Below, piece after piece: positions 53,756 to 63,553 of a stretch of 64,000 bases of DNA. The stretch comes from CAVUCH01 sp963739995 (GTDB taxonomy: Bacteria > Acidobacteriota > Vicinamibacteria > Vicinamibacterales > JAENWD01). A model generated the notes under the pieces. That model was not told where the DNA came from, ran no database searches, and was given only the letters and a program-made list of their open reading frames with translations. The first letter of the stretch is position 1; each line of letters begins with the position of its first letter. The stretch covers positions 186,001 to 250,000 of the forward strand of contig CAVUCH010000013.1 in the NCBI GenBank assembly GCA_963739995.1, in the 5' to 3' direction. A program made the position numbers and the translations under genes.

Positions 53756-56043
53756 ATGTGGCACGTCGCGCGAGGCCTCACAGCGCTGTTTTGCCTGGCG
53801 AGCATTGCGACGGCCGACCCGCGCACGTTTCAGGGCCGTCGCCTCGACGAGGCCCTCCGACTTCTGCAACAGGACGGGCTGCCCATCGTGTTCAGCTCGG
53901 AGATCGTGACGCCGAGCATGCGCGTTGCCGCGGAGCCGCGCGCGACCACCCCAAGGCAGCAGCTCGACGAGCTACTCGCCCCACATCGCCTGAAGGCAGA
54001 AGCCGGTCCGGGACGAATGATTCTCGTTGTTCGGGATCACTCGTCCGCAGTTGGACGGCCGCACGAGACACGGCCGGCGAGTCGAAGGCGCGACCCGGAG
54101 CCCCCGGCGTCGAATTCCGTCCCGGGCGCGACCGTGTATACCGATCGCGTCACCGTCTGGGGATCGCGCGAGCAGATGGATCGCGGCGCAACCGGGACGA
54201 CGCTCGATGCCGGTGCGCTGCGGCTGGCGGGCAGCCCGCTTCAGAGCGATGCCCTGGAAGCGATTCACGCCATGCCACGAGTGGCTGCCGTCGACGACTA
54301 TCGCGGCGACTTCTCCGTGCGCGGAAGTCCCTACCGCCAGATCGGCATCGTGGTCGATGGGGTCGCGACAAAGTGGCTCCAGCACACCGTGTACGGGCGA
54401 AACGACGCCGGCTCGCTGTCCATGTTCGGCAGCGACATCCTGGACCGGGCGACGCTCCAGGCCGGCGCGTATCCGCGTCGGTACGACGACGCGCTCGGCG
54501 CCCAGCTCGAGTTGAGGTTGAAGGAAGGCTCGCGCGACTCGACACGCGTCGCCGGAATGGTGGGCGGCATGAGCGCGGCGTTCGTCGGCGAGGGCCCGAT
54601 CGGCACTGGCGGCCGCGGCTCCTGGGTCGCAGGCGTGCGCAACAGCTTTTCCACGTGGCCTCCGCGGCGGTTGTCGGCGAACGATGTAGGGTTCGCCTTC
54701 GCAGACGGGCACGCGAAGTTCGTGTACGACGTGTCGCCGACGCAGCAGATCGGTGTAACGGTGCTTGGTGGTCGTTCGACGCTGGACGCGGAAGACGAGC
54801 CGCTCGTGGGCACTCTTGGCAACGGAACCGATCGCGCGGGGCTACTCACGGTCGGATGGCAGTCGACGCTCGGCTCGCAGACGATCGTTCGTCAACGCGT
54901 GTCGTTCATCGGACAGGAACTCGTGAGCACGCTGCCCACGGGTCAGCGTGCCGGTCGCAGCAACAACCGTGCGCTCGGCTATCGAGGCGAGGTCCTGCAC
55001 TCGGCTTTCGGTGGCGTGCTCGAAGCCGGCGCCGAAGTGTCTCGAATGTCGGGTGTCCGGGACATCGAGGGCGTGAGCCCGGCTGCCGTCCACGACGCGT
55101 TTCGCGCCACGTGGACGACGCACGCGGCCTATCTCAACTTCGCCCGCGCGGTCGGTCGAGGCCTGTCGTTCGAAAGTGGAGTACGTGTCAGCGACTCGAC
55201 GCTCGGGCACGACCGCGCGCTGGCTCCGTGGATTCTTGGTGCATGGCGATTCAGGCCGGGGTGGGCGGTCAAGGCGTCCGCGGGCGGATCGCGCCAGTTT
55301 CCCGAACACGACGCGGTTCTGGGTCTGACCGGTTCATCGGATCTGGTGCCTGAGCGCGCCACGCATGTCGATCTCGGCATCGAGCAGCGACACTCGCGCG
55401 TCCTGTGGCAGGCGACGCTATTCAACCGGGTGGAGAATGACGTCCTGCGGCGACCGGATCGGCAGCCGCGGCTCGTGCAGGGCGTGGTGTTCGATCCACC
55501 GAGTGCCGCTGAGTATCGAAACGCGCTCCATGGCTCAGCGCGAGGGGTCGAAGTGGTCGTCACCAGCGACCACAGTGGTGCGCTGTCGGGATGGATGTCG
55601 TATACCTACGCGATCGCGCGCCAGACGGACAACGGAACGCAAGAGAGGTTCTGGAGCGATGTTGACCGGCGCCACGCACTCAATGCCGCTGGCCAGTTCA
55701 GCATTGGACATCGGGCGAGCGTGGGACTGGTACTGCGGGCCGGGTCGGGCGTTCCAATCCCCGGCTACTTCGACATCAGGAACGGGCACCTTGTCGTCGG
55801 CGATCATCGCAACAGCGTCCGCCTTGCTCCGTATGTGCGCCTCGACGCGCGCGCGCAGCGGACGTTCTTGTTCTCGCGTTACGCGGTGACCCTCTTCGGT
55901 GCGGTCCTGAATGCGCTGAATCATCACAACGAAGGCCTCGCGGAGGGAGTGTTCCAGCCTCTGGGGGCGCAGCGGTCGGGTTCACCCGACCTCTTCTCCC
56001 GCGTCGCGTATCAATCGGGATCGAGGTCAGCCTGCCGCGTTGA
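53756..56043 (+). CDS. TonB-dependent receptor with N-terminal STN domain (FecA-like), frameshift near the end
   Basis: With one added base it is 762 residues. A signal peptide is short (GLTALFCLASIATADP). The STN signalling domain follows (GRRLDEALRLLQQDGLPIVF, to about 90), then the plug with NSVPGATVYTDRVTVWGSRE, DDYRGDFSVRGSPYRQIGIV and a long beta barrel. The true end reads LLPRRVSIGIEVSLPR, the usual barrel C-terminus, in another frame from 55977-55983; stop at 56043. As read, it would miss the last strand and run 26 codons on. Outer-membrane transport with signalling to FecR and the sigma factor is expected; ligand unknown. Confidence 0.85.
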
Positions 56044-56384
56044 AGGCTTCCGAACCGGCCCGCGAGAATCTCATCTGCAGCCCTGCGAAGGATTCGTTTC
56101 CCTGACCACCTCTAACGATTGACCGCGTGTTGCGGTGCGATGTCCGCGGCCGTGTTTGCACCCGTGCGGCCTGGCGAACGCGCTCGGTCCGACGCGACCG
56201 CGCTGAAGCGATTCTGGTTCTGCGCATCGCGCCGCCGGGGAGACGCAATGAGATTACTCCAAGCCTTCGCCCATCCCCTCATTCTCGTGCTGGTCCCAGT
56301 CTCCGGTGCCCACGAGTCGATTGTGTGACGGGTTCGAACTGCCGCCACGGCCGTTACAGAGTCACCTTGAATGGAGATGAAGCC
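56044..56384. other. Intergenic region, no gene seen
   Basis: 341 bases between the receptor and the Fn3 protein. No frame has a plausible start and protein-like composition. It should hold the promoter of the Fn3 gene; no clear -35/-10 pair was found. Confidence 0.5.
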
Positions 56385-57221
56385 ATGAAGCCAATCGAGC
56401 CACCGATGCCAAGGCACAACAGCGTTTCGCCAACCCAATGGGCTACGGCTCGCATGGAGCCGCTCAAGAAGAAAGGACCCCACGGACTCTTGGGCGTACT
56501 GGGATTCGCCGTCGTCCTGAGCCTCGGTGGACCCAACGACATCGCCGGGCAGAGCGGCGGCACCAAACAGCCCGTCCCCCTCAAGGAAGCCAAGCTGAAC
56601 ATCGAGCACAACGCCACCGATGAAGACACCGGGTTCCAGGGCGCCATCGATAGCGAGGGCTGGGAGCGGCTCGACATCACGGGCCCCAATGGCAGGATCC
56701 TGACTTTCAGAGCTCTTGGAGGGCTTCGGTCGCTGGGGCTCACGGAACTGTTTTTCGAGACTGTGGAGCCGGAAAACGCCGAAGTGCCGATCGATGAAGT
56801 GCTCGCGGTGCTCCCCGAAGGAGCCTATACGATCGAAGGGACGACGGTGGAGGGTGGGCGAACGATCGGCACGGCCCTGCTGACACACGCCATCCCCGCA
56901 GGACCCGTTCTACGGTTCCCGCCAGAGGGCGCTACGGTTCCTCCGACCAATCTGGTCGTCAGTTGGAGCCCGGTGACCACGACGATTACCGGCGAGGACG
57001 TCACCATCATCCGTTACCAGCTCATTGTCGAAGTCGACGAGGAGCCGCATCCCCACGCGATCGGGAAGAGAGGGCTGAGCATTTATGTCCCGGCGTCCGC
57101 GACGAGCGTGACGGTTCCGAACGAATTTCTCGAGCCAGGAACGGCCTATCTGTGGGAGGTGCTGGCGATCGAGGAAAGCGGAAACCAGACGCTTTCATCG
57201 GGCGCGTTCACCACGGAGTAG
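56385..57221 (+). CDS. Secreted protein with a C-terminal fibronectin type III-like domain
   Basis: 278 residues from ATG 56385, with GGAG 11 bases ahead. A hydrophobic segment at 33-47 (GLLGVLGFAVVLSLGG) is a signal or anchor. A middle block contains NIEHNATDEDTGFQGAIDSE and GWERLDITGPNGRILTFRAL, seen in many acidobacterial secreted proteins with unknown role. Residues 180-278 have the Fn3 pattern (PTNLVVSWSPVTTTITGEDV, TIIRYQLIVEVDEE, FLEPGTAYLWEVLAIEESGN). No enzyme motif seen. Confidence 0.7.
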   Translation: MKPIEPPMPRHNSVSPTQWATARMEPLKKKGPHGLLGVLGFAVVLSLGGPNDIAGQSGGTKQPVPLKEAKLNIEHNATDEDTGFQGAIDSEGWERLDITGPNGRILTFRALGGLRSLGLTELFFETVEPENAEVPIDEVLAVLPEGAYTIEGTTVEGGRTIGTALLTHAIPAGPVLRFPPEGATVPPTNLVVSWSPVTTTITGEDVTIIRYQLIVEVDEEPHPHAIGKRGLSIYVPASATSVTVPNEFLEPGTAYLWEVLAIEESGNQTLSSGAFTTE

Positions 57222-57490
57222 CCGTGTGTTGCCCGTCCTGGTGACCGCGTGCGCGAAAGTATCACCTGGCCCGTCACAGGCTGGCCCGCGCCGCAGATGA
57301 TGAGTCCGCTGTGTCTGGAACCGGCGACGACCTGTTGCCGCGCGGTGGATTGTGGACGATCCGCACAGGCCAGCGCGAGGCGTCATCGGCCACGACATTC
57401 TGGTCGGTGCTCTTGCGGCGTGGAGTGCTGCGACGATCTGATGAGTCACCGTTCGCCCCTCCTGGTGCCCAGGTTTTCGTCAAAGTCCTT

Positions 57491-57700
57491 TCAAGCCGCG
57501 AGCTTCGTTCGCCCGATTGTCCCGGAAGCGTCACCGGCGTGCAGTTCTGCTCGCCGATGGAGATCCCCGTCAGGGAACGGCGAACGTACGCCGAACCGCG
57601 GTCCGCGCGAACAGCCGCTCACGGCCGGCGCGAGAAGGGCGGCGGCCGAGGCGGAGAGGAAGGAGCGCCGAGACCAGCGACGGAGCGCCTCTGGATCCAT
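57491..57700 (-). pseudogene. Truncated copy of the TIM-barrel gene (5' end only)
   Basis: The same ATG and first 52 codons as the gene at 47502-48389 (Tat motif RRSFLS and lipobox VSGC intact), then at 57542 the frame leaves the repeat into unrelated codons and stops after 69 residues in all. It would encode a Tat signal with nothing after it. Nearby sequence 57222-57490 holds no other recognisable gene. Confidence 0.85.
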
Positions 57701-57734
57701 CGCCACAGCTTGCCACACGGGCGCGACTCGGGTC
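57543..57734. repeat. Direct repeat, right copy (192 bases, exact)
   Basis: Exact copy of 48232-48423 in the same orientation. Flanked on the left by sequence with no recognised gene (57222-57542) and on the right by a region with a 16-base palindrome. Confidence 0.97.
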
Positions 57735-58057
57735 CGTGTACGCGACCGGGTCCCTACGCGACCGGGCTGGCGCACTGGAATCGCTATCGCCAGGCACCGC
57801 GAAACTGTCACCTCGGTGACAAGCTCGTCGCTCGGTTGTTCGGGGTAAAGGCACTGACCGCGTGATTGGCGACGCCATTCCAACCCGGCGTCAGGTACAG
57901 CTCTTGCGCCTCAGCAGCATGGGTCGATGGCGACAACCAGACCCGGGCACGACCTGACTGGCCGTCCGAGACGGACGGAAGACGCTCGAGCCGTGCAGCC
58001 GTGTGAAACCTATTTTTGAGGGGACGCCGCCAGGCGATGACCTTCAGGAGGCCAGCG
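57735..58057. other. Intergenic region with a 16-base palindrome
   Basis: 323 bases without a convincing gene, upstream of the DUF4382 lipoprotein. It has a direct repeat of ACGCGACCGGG near 57739 and 57757, a perfect palindrome at 57806-57821, and AGGAGG 8 bases before the ATG at 58058. If the repeat's right copy is the older one, this would be the original promoter region of the TIM-barrel gene. Confidence 0.5.
57806..57821. promoter_or_regulatory. Perfect 16-base palindrome, possible operator
   Basis: TGTCACCTCGGTGACA: arms TGTCACC and GGTGACA around TC. Its size and the TGTCA half-site resemble operators of dimeric helix-turn-helix regulators. It lies 106 bases upstream of the duplicated TIM-barrel start (minus strand) and about 236 bases before the DUF4382 start. 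No regulator gene is adjacent. Confidence 0.4.
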
Positions 58058-58756
58058 ATGATATTTCGCATCACCCGTTCCTTGATCGTGATCGCCGTGG
58101 TGTCAGTCGCGGCGGGCATGGCCGGGTGCGGCGGCTCCGACAATCCCGTCGGCCCCAGCGAGAACACCGCCTCGGGCGGGTCCGGCACCTCGGGTGGAGG
58201 GACCCAGTCGGCAGGCACCGCCGGGGGCAGCGGCAGGCTGACCGTCGGCATCAAGGACACGCCGTTCAGTGATGCGAAAGCGGTGCTCGTCACCTTCAAG
58301 GAAGTCAGCGTGCACAGGACCGGCGCGGGATGGGAGACGGTCGCATTTTCCGGCGGTGCCGCCGGGCGCACCTGCGACCTGAAGCAGCTGCAGGCGGCAA
58401 CCGATGTCCTTGGCGTCGCGTCGTTGCCGGCCGGACACTACACGCAGATCCGCCTGACGGTCGAAAGCGCCGCCCTGTACTTCGAGAACCCGGCGGCAAC
58501 CGGCCCGTGCGCCGCCACGATCGCGGTGCCCGCCGGCGCGACTGCCGCCCTGAAGATCCCGTCAGGCACGGTCAAGCTGAATCGCCAGTTCACAATCGCC
58601 GCCAACGGCGCGACAACGATGCTGCTGGACTTCGACGGCGATCGTTCGATCAAGCGCACCGGAGGCGGCAACGGGAATGGGAACGGGAACGGCAACGGAG
58701 CGGCAACGGCCAGCTACAGCATGACGCCGGTCATCACGGTGGTCAGCGTTCAATGA
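58058..58756 (+). CDS. DUF4382-domain lipoprotein
   Basis: 232 residues from the ATG at 58058 after AGGAGG. The signal peptide ends in the lipobox MAGC (Cys at residue 22), then a Gly/Ser-rich linker to about 57. The DUF4382 domain follows: GRLTVGIKDTPFSDAKAVLV, TFKEVSVHRTGAGWETV, LPAGHYTQIRLTVESAALYF and FTIAANGATTMLLDFDGDRS. A run of Gly-Asn dipeptides near residue 208 precedes the last strand. Function unknown; members are outer-envelope lipoproteins. Confidence 0.9.
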   Translation: MIFRITRSLIVIAVVSVAAGMAGCGGSDNPVGPSENTASGGSGTSGGGTQSAGTAGGSGRLTVGIKDTPFSDAKAVLVTFKEVSVHRTGAGWETVAFSGGAAGRTCDLKQLQAATDVLGVASLPAGHYTQIRLTVESAALYFENPAATGPCAATIAVPAGATAALKIPSGTVKLNRQFTIAANGATTMLLDFDGDRSIKRTGGGNGNGNGNGNGAATASYSMTPVITVVSVQ

Positions 58757-58947
58757 GCTAGGAACGCGTCGCCCACGCCAGCGGCGGTGATGTCGCCGCC
58801 GCTGGCTCGCTCCAGACGCGCGCACGGGCGGAGCGCTCACATCGAACGCAGTAAGTGCCCACGCCGCCGTGCCGAGGCGCGCGGCGGTGGTCGCCGGCCG
58901 CGATGCATCAGGCGCTGAAAGACGAACGATCCGGAATCGCGCCCAAG

Positions 58948-59739
58948 CTATCGCCGGTGTGCATCGTGTTCAAGGTCGGCCCAGAACACGTGCGTGACGA
59001 GCCTCGCCCCCCGCCCGAGTTCCCGCTCGAATGTCTGAACGCGACCAGCCGCGTTGCTGCGGACCAGTTGACCCCACGAGGAAGGCGCGTTCAGATCGCC
59101 GGGTGCGGCAGCCGGCGCGAGAGCCCCGACCGTTGTCGACGAATCGGCGTGCCCGTAGATCTTCTCCAGCTGCGCGTAGTCGTGGGCGTTCGGGTGTTCA
59201 TTGCTCGGCGGACCATCCGGATCGCTCGTGTAGTCCATGCACGAACCGAGGTTCGGGTTGTCGAAACGCTCGTCCTGATGATCCAGACCAAAGTCGTGTG
59301 CGATCTCCTGGCACATCACCAGCCGCCTCCAGGCCGGCGTGTTGTACGTCGCCGTGTTGAAGTACGTGTCATTCACCTTCGTGACTGCCTGGGTAATGTG
59401 GCCGCGATTGGTGATCCATATCTGAGCGATGCCGAGCCACCCGTTCGTTCCGTAGCCTGCGTTGCAGGCTTCGATTCGCCCCAAGGTCGGCTGGCACGCT
59501 GCTCCCGTCGTTCGCCCGCTCACCTTCCGGAGATCGAGCACCACGGAGTGGTTCCAGTCCGTGATGGCCTCGTTCAGATAGGTGTCCCACGCCGAGCCCA
59601 CGTTGTCGCCGGTGCTCAATGTGAATTGTGATGTGTTGCGAGCCCAGTGATACCGCCCCCACGAGTGATTGCCGTACGACGGAGCAGTGATTGCGACGAG
59701 CAGTAGAGTCGCAAGGAACGCGCAGACAGTACGCCTCAT
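58948..59739 (-). CDS. Secreted matrixin-like metalloprotease with a Gln in the first zinc-ligand position
   Basis: 263 residues from the ATG at 59739, with GGAGGT 5 bases ahead. Signal peptide about 1-24 (AFLATLLLVAITAPSYG). The motif at about 140 is RRLVMCQEIAHDFGLDHQDE: it matches H-E-x-x-H-x-x-G-x-x-H except that the first His is Gln. The downstream LGSCMDYTSDPDGPPSNEHP contains the Met-turn. It is probably secreted. The missing ligand may be supplied otherwise, or the protein may be inactive. Confidence 0.8.
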   Translation of the reverse strand: MRRTVCAFLATLLLVAITAPSYGNHSWGRYHWARNTSQFTLSTGDNVGSAWDTYLNEAITDWNHSVVLDLRKVSGRTTGAACQPTLGRIEACNAGYGTNGWLGIAQIWITNRGHITQAVTKVNDTYFNTATYNTPAWRRLVMCQEIAHDFGLDHQDERFDNPNLGSCMDYTSDPDGPPSNEHPNAHDYAQLEKIYGHADSSTTVGALAPAAAPGDLNAPSSWGQLVRSNAAGRVQTFERELGRGARLVTHVFWADLEHDAHRR

Positions 59740-59883
59740 GTGACCTCCGCGGATTGTTGGACAGACCAAAGTATCGATGGTGGGATGAGACGCTGCAAGC
59801 TCGAGGGTACGCTTCAGCCCAGGCTTACACGACCGCCGGATGAGGCCTTTTTAGGAACGGCAGCATACGGACTCACTGGATGA

Positions 59884-60081
59884 GCCACAGGAGTTGACGA
59901 ACGCTTTATCCTCAGCTGCAACGCCGGGGCATCGTTCGCCCGGCTTCTAGGACATGCGGCTATTCCGACCGAGCTCTGGGGCCTCGTGTTCGGCGGTGCA
60001 TTGCTCGCATGGATAACCGCCGAAGCGATCTCTCGATTCGTGTCGAGCGAACGTGGTAACTCAGAAGCCAAGTGGAAATAG
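59884..60081 (+). pseudogene. Possible C-terminal remnant of a P-type cation ATPase
   Basis: An open frame of 65 codons without a start reads ARLLGHAAIPTELWGLVFGG then ALLAWITAEAISRFVSSERG. The pair of hydrophobic helices joined by such a turn, then a short basic tail, resembles the last membrane segments of cation-transporting P-type ATPases. No upstream part of such a gene is present. Tentative. The rest of 59740-60098 shows nothing else. Confidence 0.3.
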
Positions 60082-60098
60082 CGAGCGACAGCGCCTGA

Positions 60099-60653
60099 TC
60101 ACGCGCGATTGACGATAGAGGCTACAACCGCACCGCTCCCATACGCCAGCGCCGCAACAACGGCGCCAAGTCCCAACATCTCGAGCCCGGCCTTCCACCA
60201 GCGCACCCTTGCGATCAGCGCGCGCGACGCACCAACAGAGAACATCGCGAGAAACGTGAGCACGACCGAAGACGTCAATCGGTCGAACGGCAACATCGGA
60301 ATCATGTAAGGCATCAGTGGTACTGCGCCAGCCACGACAAAGGCCAGGAACGTTGCACCTGCGTGACGTAAGGGGGACGCCTCTTCTTGAGGCAGGTCCT
60401 GTGTCTCGAGCACGCTCTCGTGCGAGCGGATCGAGAGATAGTTGCCGACAGCCATCGATAGGCCGTCGGCGAACAGGTTTGCAGCGCCGATGATCAGGAC
60501 CACACGCAGCGAAAGGCCTCCGCCGGCCACACCAGCAACGACCGCGAACGTCGTGATGATGCCGTCGTTGGCGCCATAGATCAGCTCGCGAACGTAGTGT
60601 CGAGCGATTTCCAGCGAGCCTTGTGGCTCGACGTGCACAGAATGTCGCTTCAT
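60099..60653 (-). CDS. VIT1/CCC1-family membrane transporter
   Basis: 184 residues from the ATG at 60653. The opening HYVRELIYGANDGIITTFAV is the VIT1/CCC1 signature, followed by AAGVAGGGLSLRVVLIIGAA-like helix (VVAGVAGGGLSLRVVLIIGA) and NLFADGLSMAVGNYLSIRSH with the conserved G-L-S-M-A. About five helices. The cytoplasmic metal-binding loop, long in full-size members, is short here (ESVLETQDLPQEEASPLRHA). The family moves Fe2+ or Mn2+ out of the cytosol. Confidence 0.92.
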   Translation of the reverse strand: MKRHSVHVEPQGSLEIARHYVRELIYGANDGIITTFAVVAGVAGGGLSLRVVLIIGAANLFADGLSMAVGNYLSIRSHESVLETQDLPQEEASPLRHAGATFLAFVVAGAVPLMPYMIPMLPFDRLTSSVVLTFLAMFSVGASRALIARVRWWKAGLEMLGLGAVVAALAYGSGAVVASIVNRA

Positions 60654-60859
60654 CAGGCAACCACTCCCAGCCAGCAGACATGATGGCCGCCGACGCATCG
60701 GGCTCACGGATTCGAGACGGCCCGGGCGGGATTGATTGATCGGTCGATTTGAGGATCAGCATTCCGCCGTCTACCTTACCTCAGTGACGATCGCGACGTT
60801 GCGTGCCACACTGACACGACACAGGGTGAAGTGCGCCAGGTTGGAAACTCGCGTTCCTG

Positions 60860-63545
60860 TCAGTATTCAACGCGACGACCCCGACGCGTCGGGACCGGTC
60901 GCTCAACACGCACCCTCGCATCGACAGCACACGCACCGGACGCGAAGACCTTTACCGGATTGAGATCGAGCTCTTGAATCTCGGGACATACGGAAAGGAG
61001 CGCGGAAACCCGCAGTACGACATCTCGTAACGCCGCTTCGTCGGCTGGCGGTGCGCCACGATATCCTCGCAGAAGCCGCGCGCCCCTGACCTCGTCGATC
61101 ATTTCCGCTGCGTCTTCTGTGCTGAGTGGATGGATTCGAAACGACGAATCTGCCAGCAGGTCGACGAGCACGCCACCGCTACCGCAGACGACTAACGGGC
61201 CAAAGGTCGGATCGTGTAGCGCACCGACCAACATCTCTACGCCTTCGGTAACCATCTGCTGAACGAGGAGGCCTGTCAGCTCGCCCCTGAACCGCTGCTC
61301 AAAGTCCAGTGCCGCACCGCGAACGGCGTCCTGGCTGTTCAGATTGAGCCGCACCGCTTGGCGTTCCGTCTTGTGGAGAATCATCGGCCCAACCGCTTTC
61401 AGGGCGACGGGGAAGCCGATCACGGATGCTGCGGTGACTGCTTCATCGGCAGTCCTGGTCATTTCCGAGGTCGCAGTCTTCACTCCAACAGCCGTCATCA
61501 ATCCTTGCGTCTCGATGGGTGTCAGCCATCCGCCTCCACGCTGCAGCACTGAGTCAACGAGCGCTCGAGCTTCGTGGGATCGGAGATCCTTCATCACGGG
61601 AATGGCCCCGACTGGTTTCTGCCTCCACTCGCCGTAGGCGGTCACGCGGGAGAGCGCAATCGCGGCAGATTCCGGAAACGCAAAGCAGGGAATTGGGGCG
61701 AGTCCCGACGGAGCTCCTCCGGACCGCATGAAAATGCCTGCGACCGGCTTGCCGGCTGCGCCGGCGGCTTCAGCGGCAACGGCCGCCGCAACGGCCTCCG
61801 GATCGGTCACGAGCGGCGGGATGAAGATCGTCAAGATGCTGTCGACGTGTTCGTCTCGGATCAGTGCCGCGAGGGCGCGACGGTAATGATCCGGCGGCGC
61901 GGATGCAAGCATGTCGACAGGATTCGCGACACTTGCGGACTCGGGAAGGAACGAACGCAATTCCGCCCGTGTGCGCTCGCTCAGCGCCACCAACTCGAGG
62001 CCGTTGGCTTCGCAGGCGTCGGCGGCGAGGATTCCCGGACCTCCAGCGTTCGTCAGGATCGCCACCCGCCTTCCACGCGGGATCGGCTGGTGAGCCAGAA
62101 GAGCGGCAACGTCGAAGAGTTCCTCCAGCGTGTTCGTACGAATCACGCCTGCCTGATGAAACAGTGCATCGACGACGGTGTCGGTCGCCGCCAGGGCGCC
62201 TGTATGGGACGATGCCGCTCGCGCACCCGCGCCAGACCGACCCGCTTTTACCGCCACGATCGGCTTGATGCGCGCAACACGCCGCGCAATCTCGCCGAAT
62301 TTCTTCGGGTTCCCGAAGCTCTCCAGATACAGGAGGATCACAGAGGTACGGGGATCCTCGGCCCAGTACCTGAATCAAGTCGTTCCCGGAGACGTCGATC
62401 TTGTTGCCCACGGACACAAAGCTCGAAATCCCGATGTTGAGTTGTCGCGCGTAATCCAGAATCGCGAGGCCAAGCGCTCCGCTCTGGGTGGACATCGCGA
62501 CACCACCGCTCGGCGGATACACGGGCGAAAAGGTCGCGTTGAGCCGCACGACGGGATCGGTGTTGAGAAGCCCCATGCAGTTCGGACCAACAAGACGACA
62601 ACCGGCGGAACGTACCTTTTCCAGGATTGCCAGTTCTCGCGCTCGCCCCTCTGGACCTGCCTCACCAAATCCGGCACTGATGACGCAGAGAGCACGGACG
62701 CCTTTGGCAATACAATCCTCCACGACACTCATGACCTGCATCGCGGGCACCACGATGATCGCAAGGTCGACCACACCAGGAATGTCGGCAACGCGCGGAT
62801 AAGCGCGAAGGCCCTGAAGCTCTCTGGCAGTTGGGTGTACGGGAATGATGGTGCCCGTGAACCCAACGGTCTGGAGATTGTGGAGGATCTCCGAACCAAT
62901 CTTCCCACGCTCGCGGTTTGCCCCCGCTACAGCGACTGTTCGAGGCTCGAAGAAGCCTTTCATCGACGCCGTCGCCGCCAACTGCGATCGCTTGGCGGCC
63001 TTCTCCGCGAATTCGAGCGTGGGCTCGAGAGAAAGGTCAACGTGGAAAACGCCACCCTCGAATCGGCGCGACACGCGGAATCCTGACTCCAAAAACACGT
63101 CCATCATCTTGCGGTTCTCGCCCAGCACATACGCGTCGAATGTGCGGACTCTTTCTGTCCGCGCAAGGCTTGCCAGCTGCTCGAGCAACCGTGTGCCGAT
63201 GCCACGCCCTTGAAAGGCATCGGCGATCGCAAACGCCACCTCTGCGCGATCAGGATCGTTTGCAGTCCTGTAGTAGCCAGCAAATGCGACGATGCGCCCG
63301 CCGCACTCGCCGACCAGGGCCGCCCCAGCCGTAGTTTCTACGGGGATAAGTCCCGCGACCCGGGCTGGGTCCATATTCGGAACGCCGAAGAAGCGGTAGT
63401 AGCGACTCTCCGGCGACAAGCCAGCGAAGAAGGTGACGAGCGCGCCGATATCGTCTTGCCGTACGGAATGCAGCGGCAGGGTAGACCCATCACGCAGAAC
63501 TACATCACAGAGGCGATCGTTGACTGGCCCGGCTGACACAGACAC
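60860..63545 (-). CDS. GNAT acetyltransferase fused to NDP-forming acyl-CoA synthetase (Pat-like), one frameshift
   Basis: With one base removed it is 894 residues. Residues 15-165 form a GNAT domain (RYYRFFGVPNMDPARVAGLI; VAFAIADAFQGRGIGTRLLE with the Q-G-R-G-I-G acetyl-CoA loop). Then come a CoA-binding domain (RTVAVAGANRERGKIGSEIL), a ligase domain (VGPNCMGLLNTDPVVRLNAT; STQSGALGLAILDYA; SSHTGALAATDTV) and a C-terminal ATP-grasp (VALKAVGPMILHKTE). The frame breaks at 62366-62370, where dropping one base restores YWAEDPRTSVILLYLESFGN. The GNAT is N-terminal, the reverse of Salmonella Pat. Expected to acetylate lysines of target enzymes. Confidence 0.87.
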
Positions 63546-63553
63546 CCTCCGCG

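Noticed and set aside
56328..56350. tRNA T-loop-like GGGTTCGAACTGCC
   Set aside because: No acceptor, D or anticodon arm can be drawn around it.
48232..57734. Integrative mobile element
   Set aside because: The repeats are suggestive, but no integrase, relaxase, transposase or tRNA target is present in the block, so it is reported only as a bracketed duplication.
57249..57848. Plus-strand open frame of about 199 codons covering the repeat copy
   Set aside because: It reads through the 192-base repeat antisense to the known start of the TIM-barrel gene and has an Arg-rich, domain-free composition.
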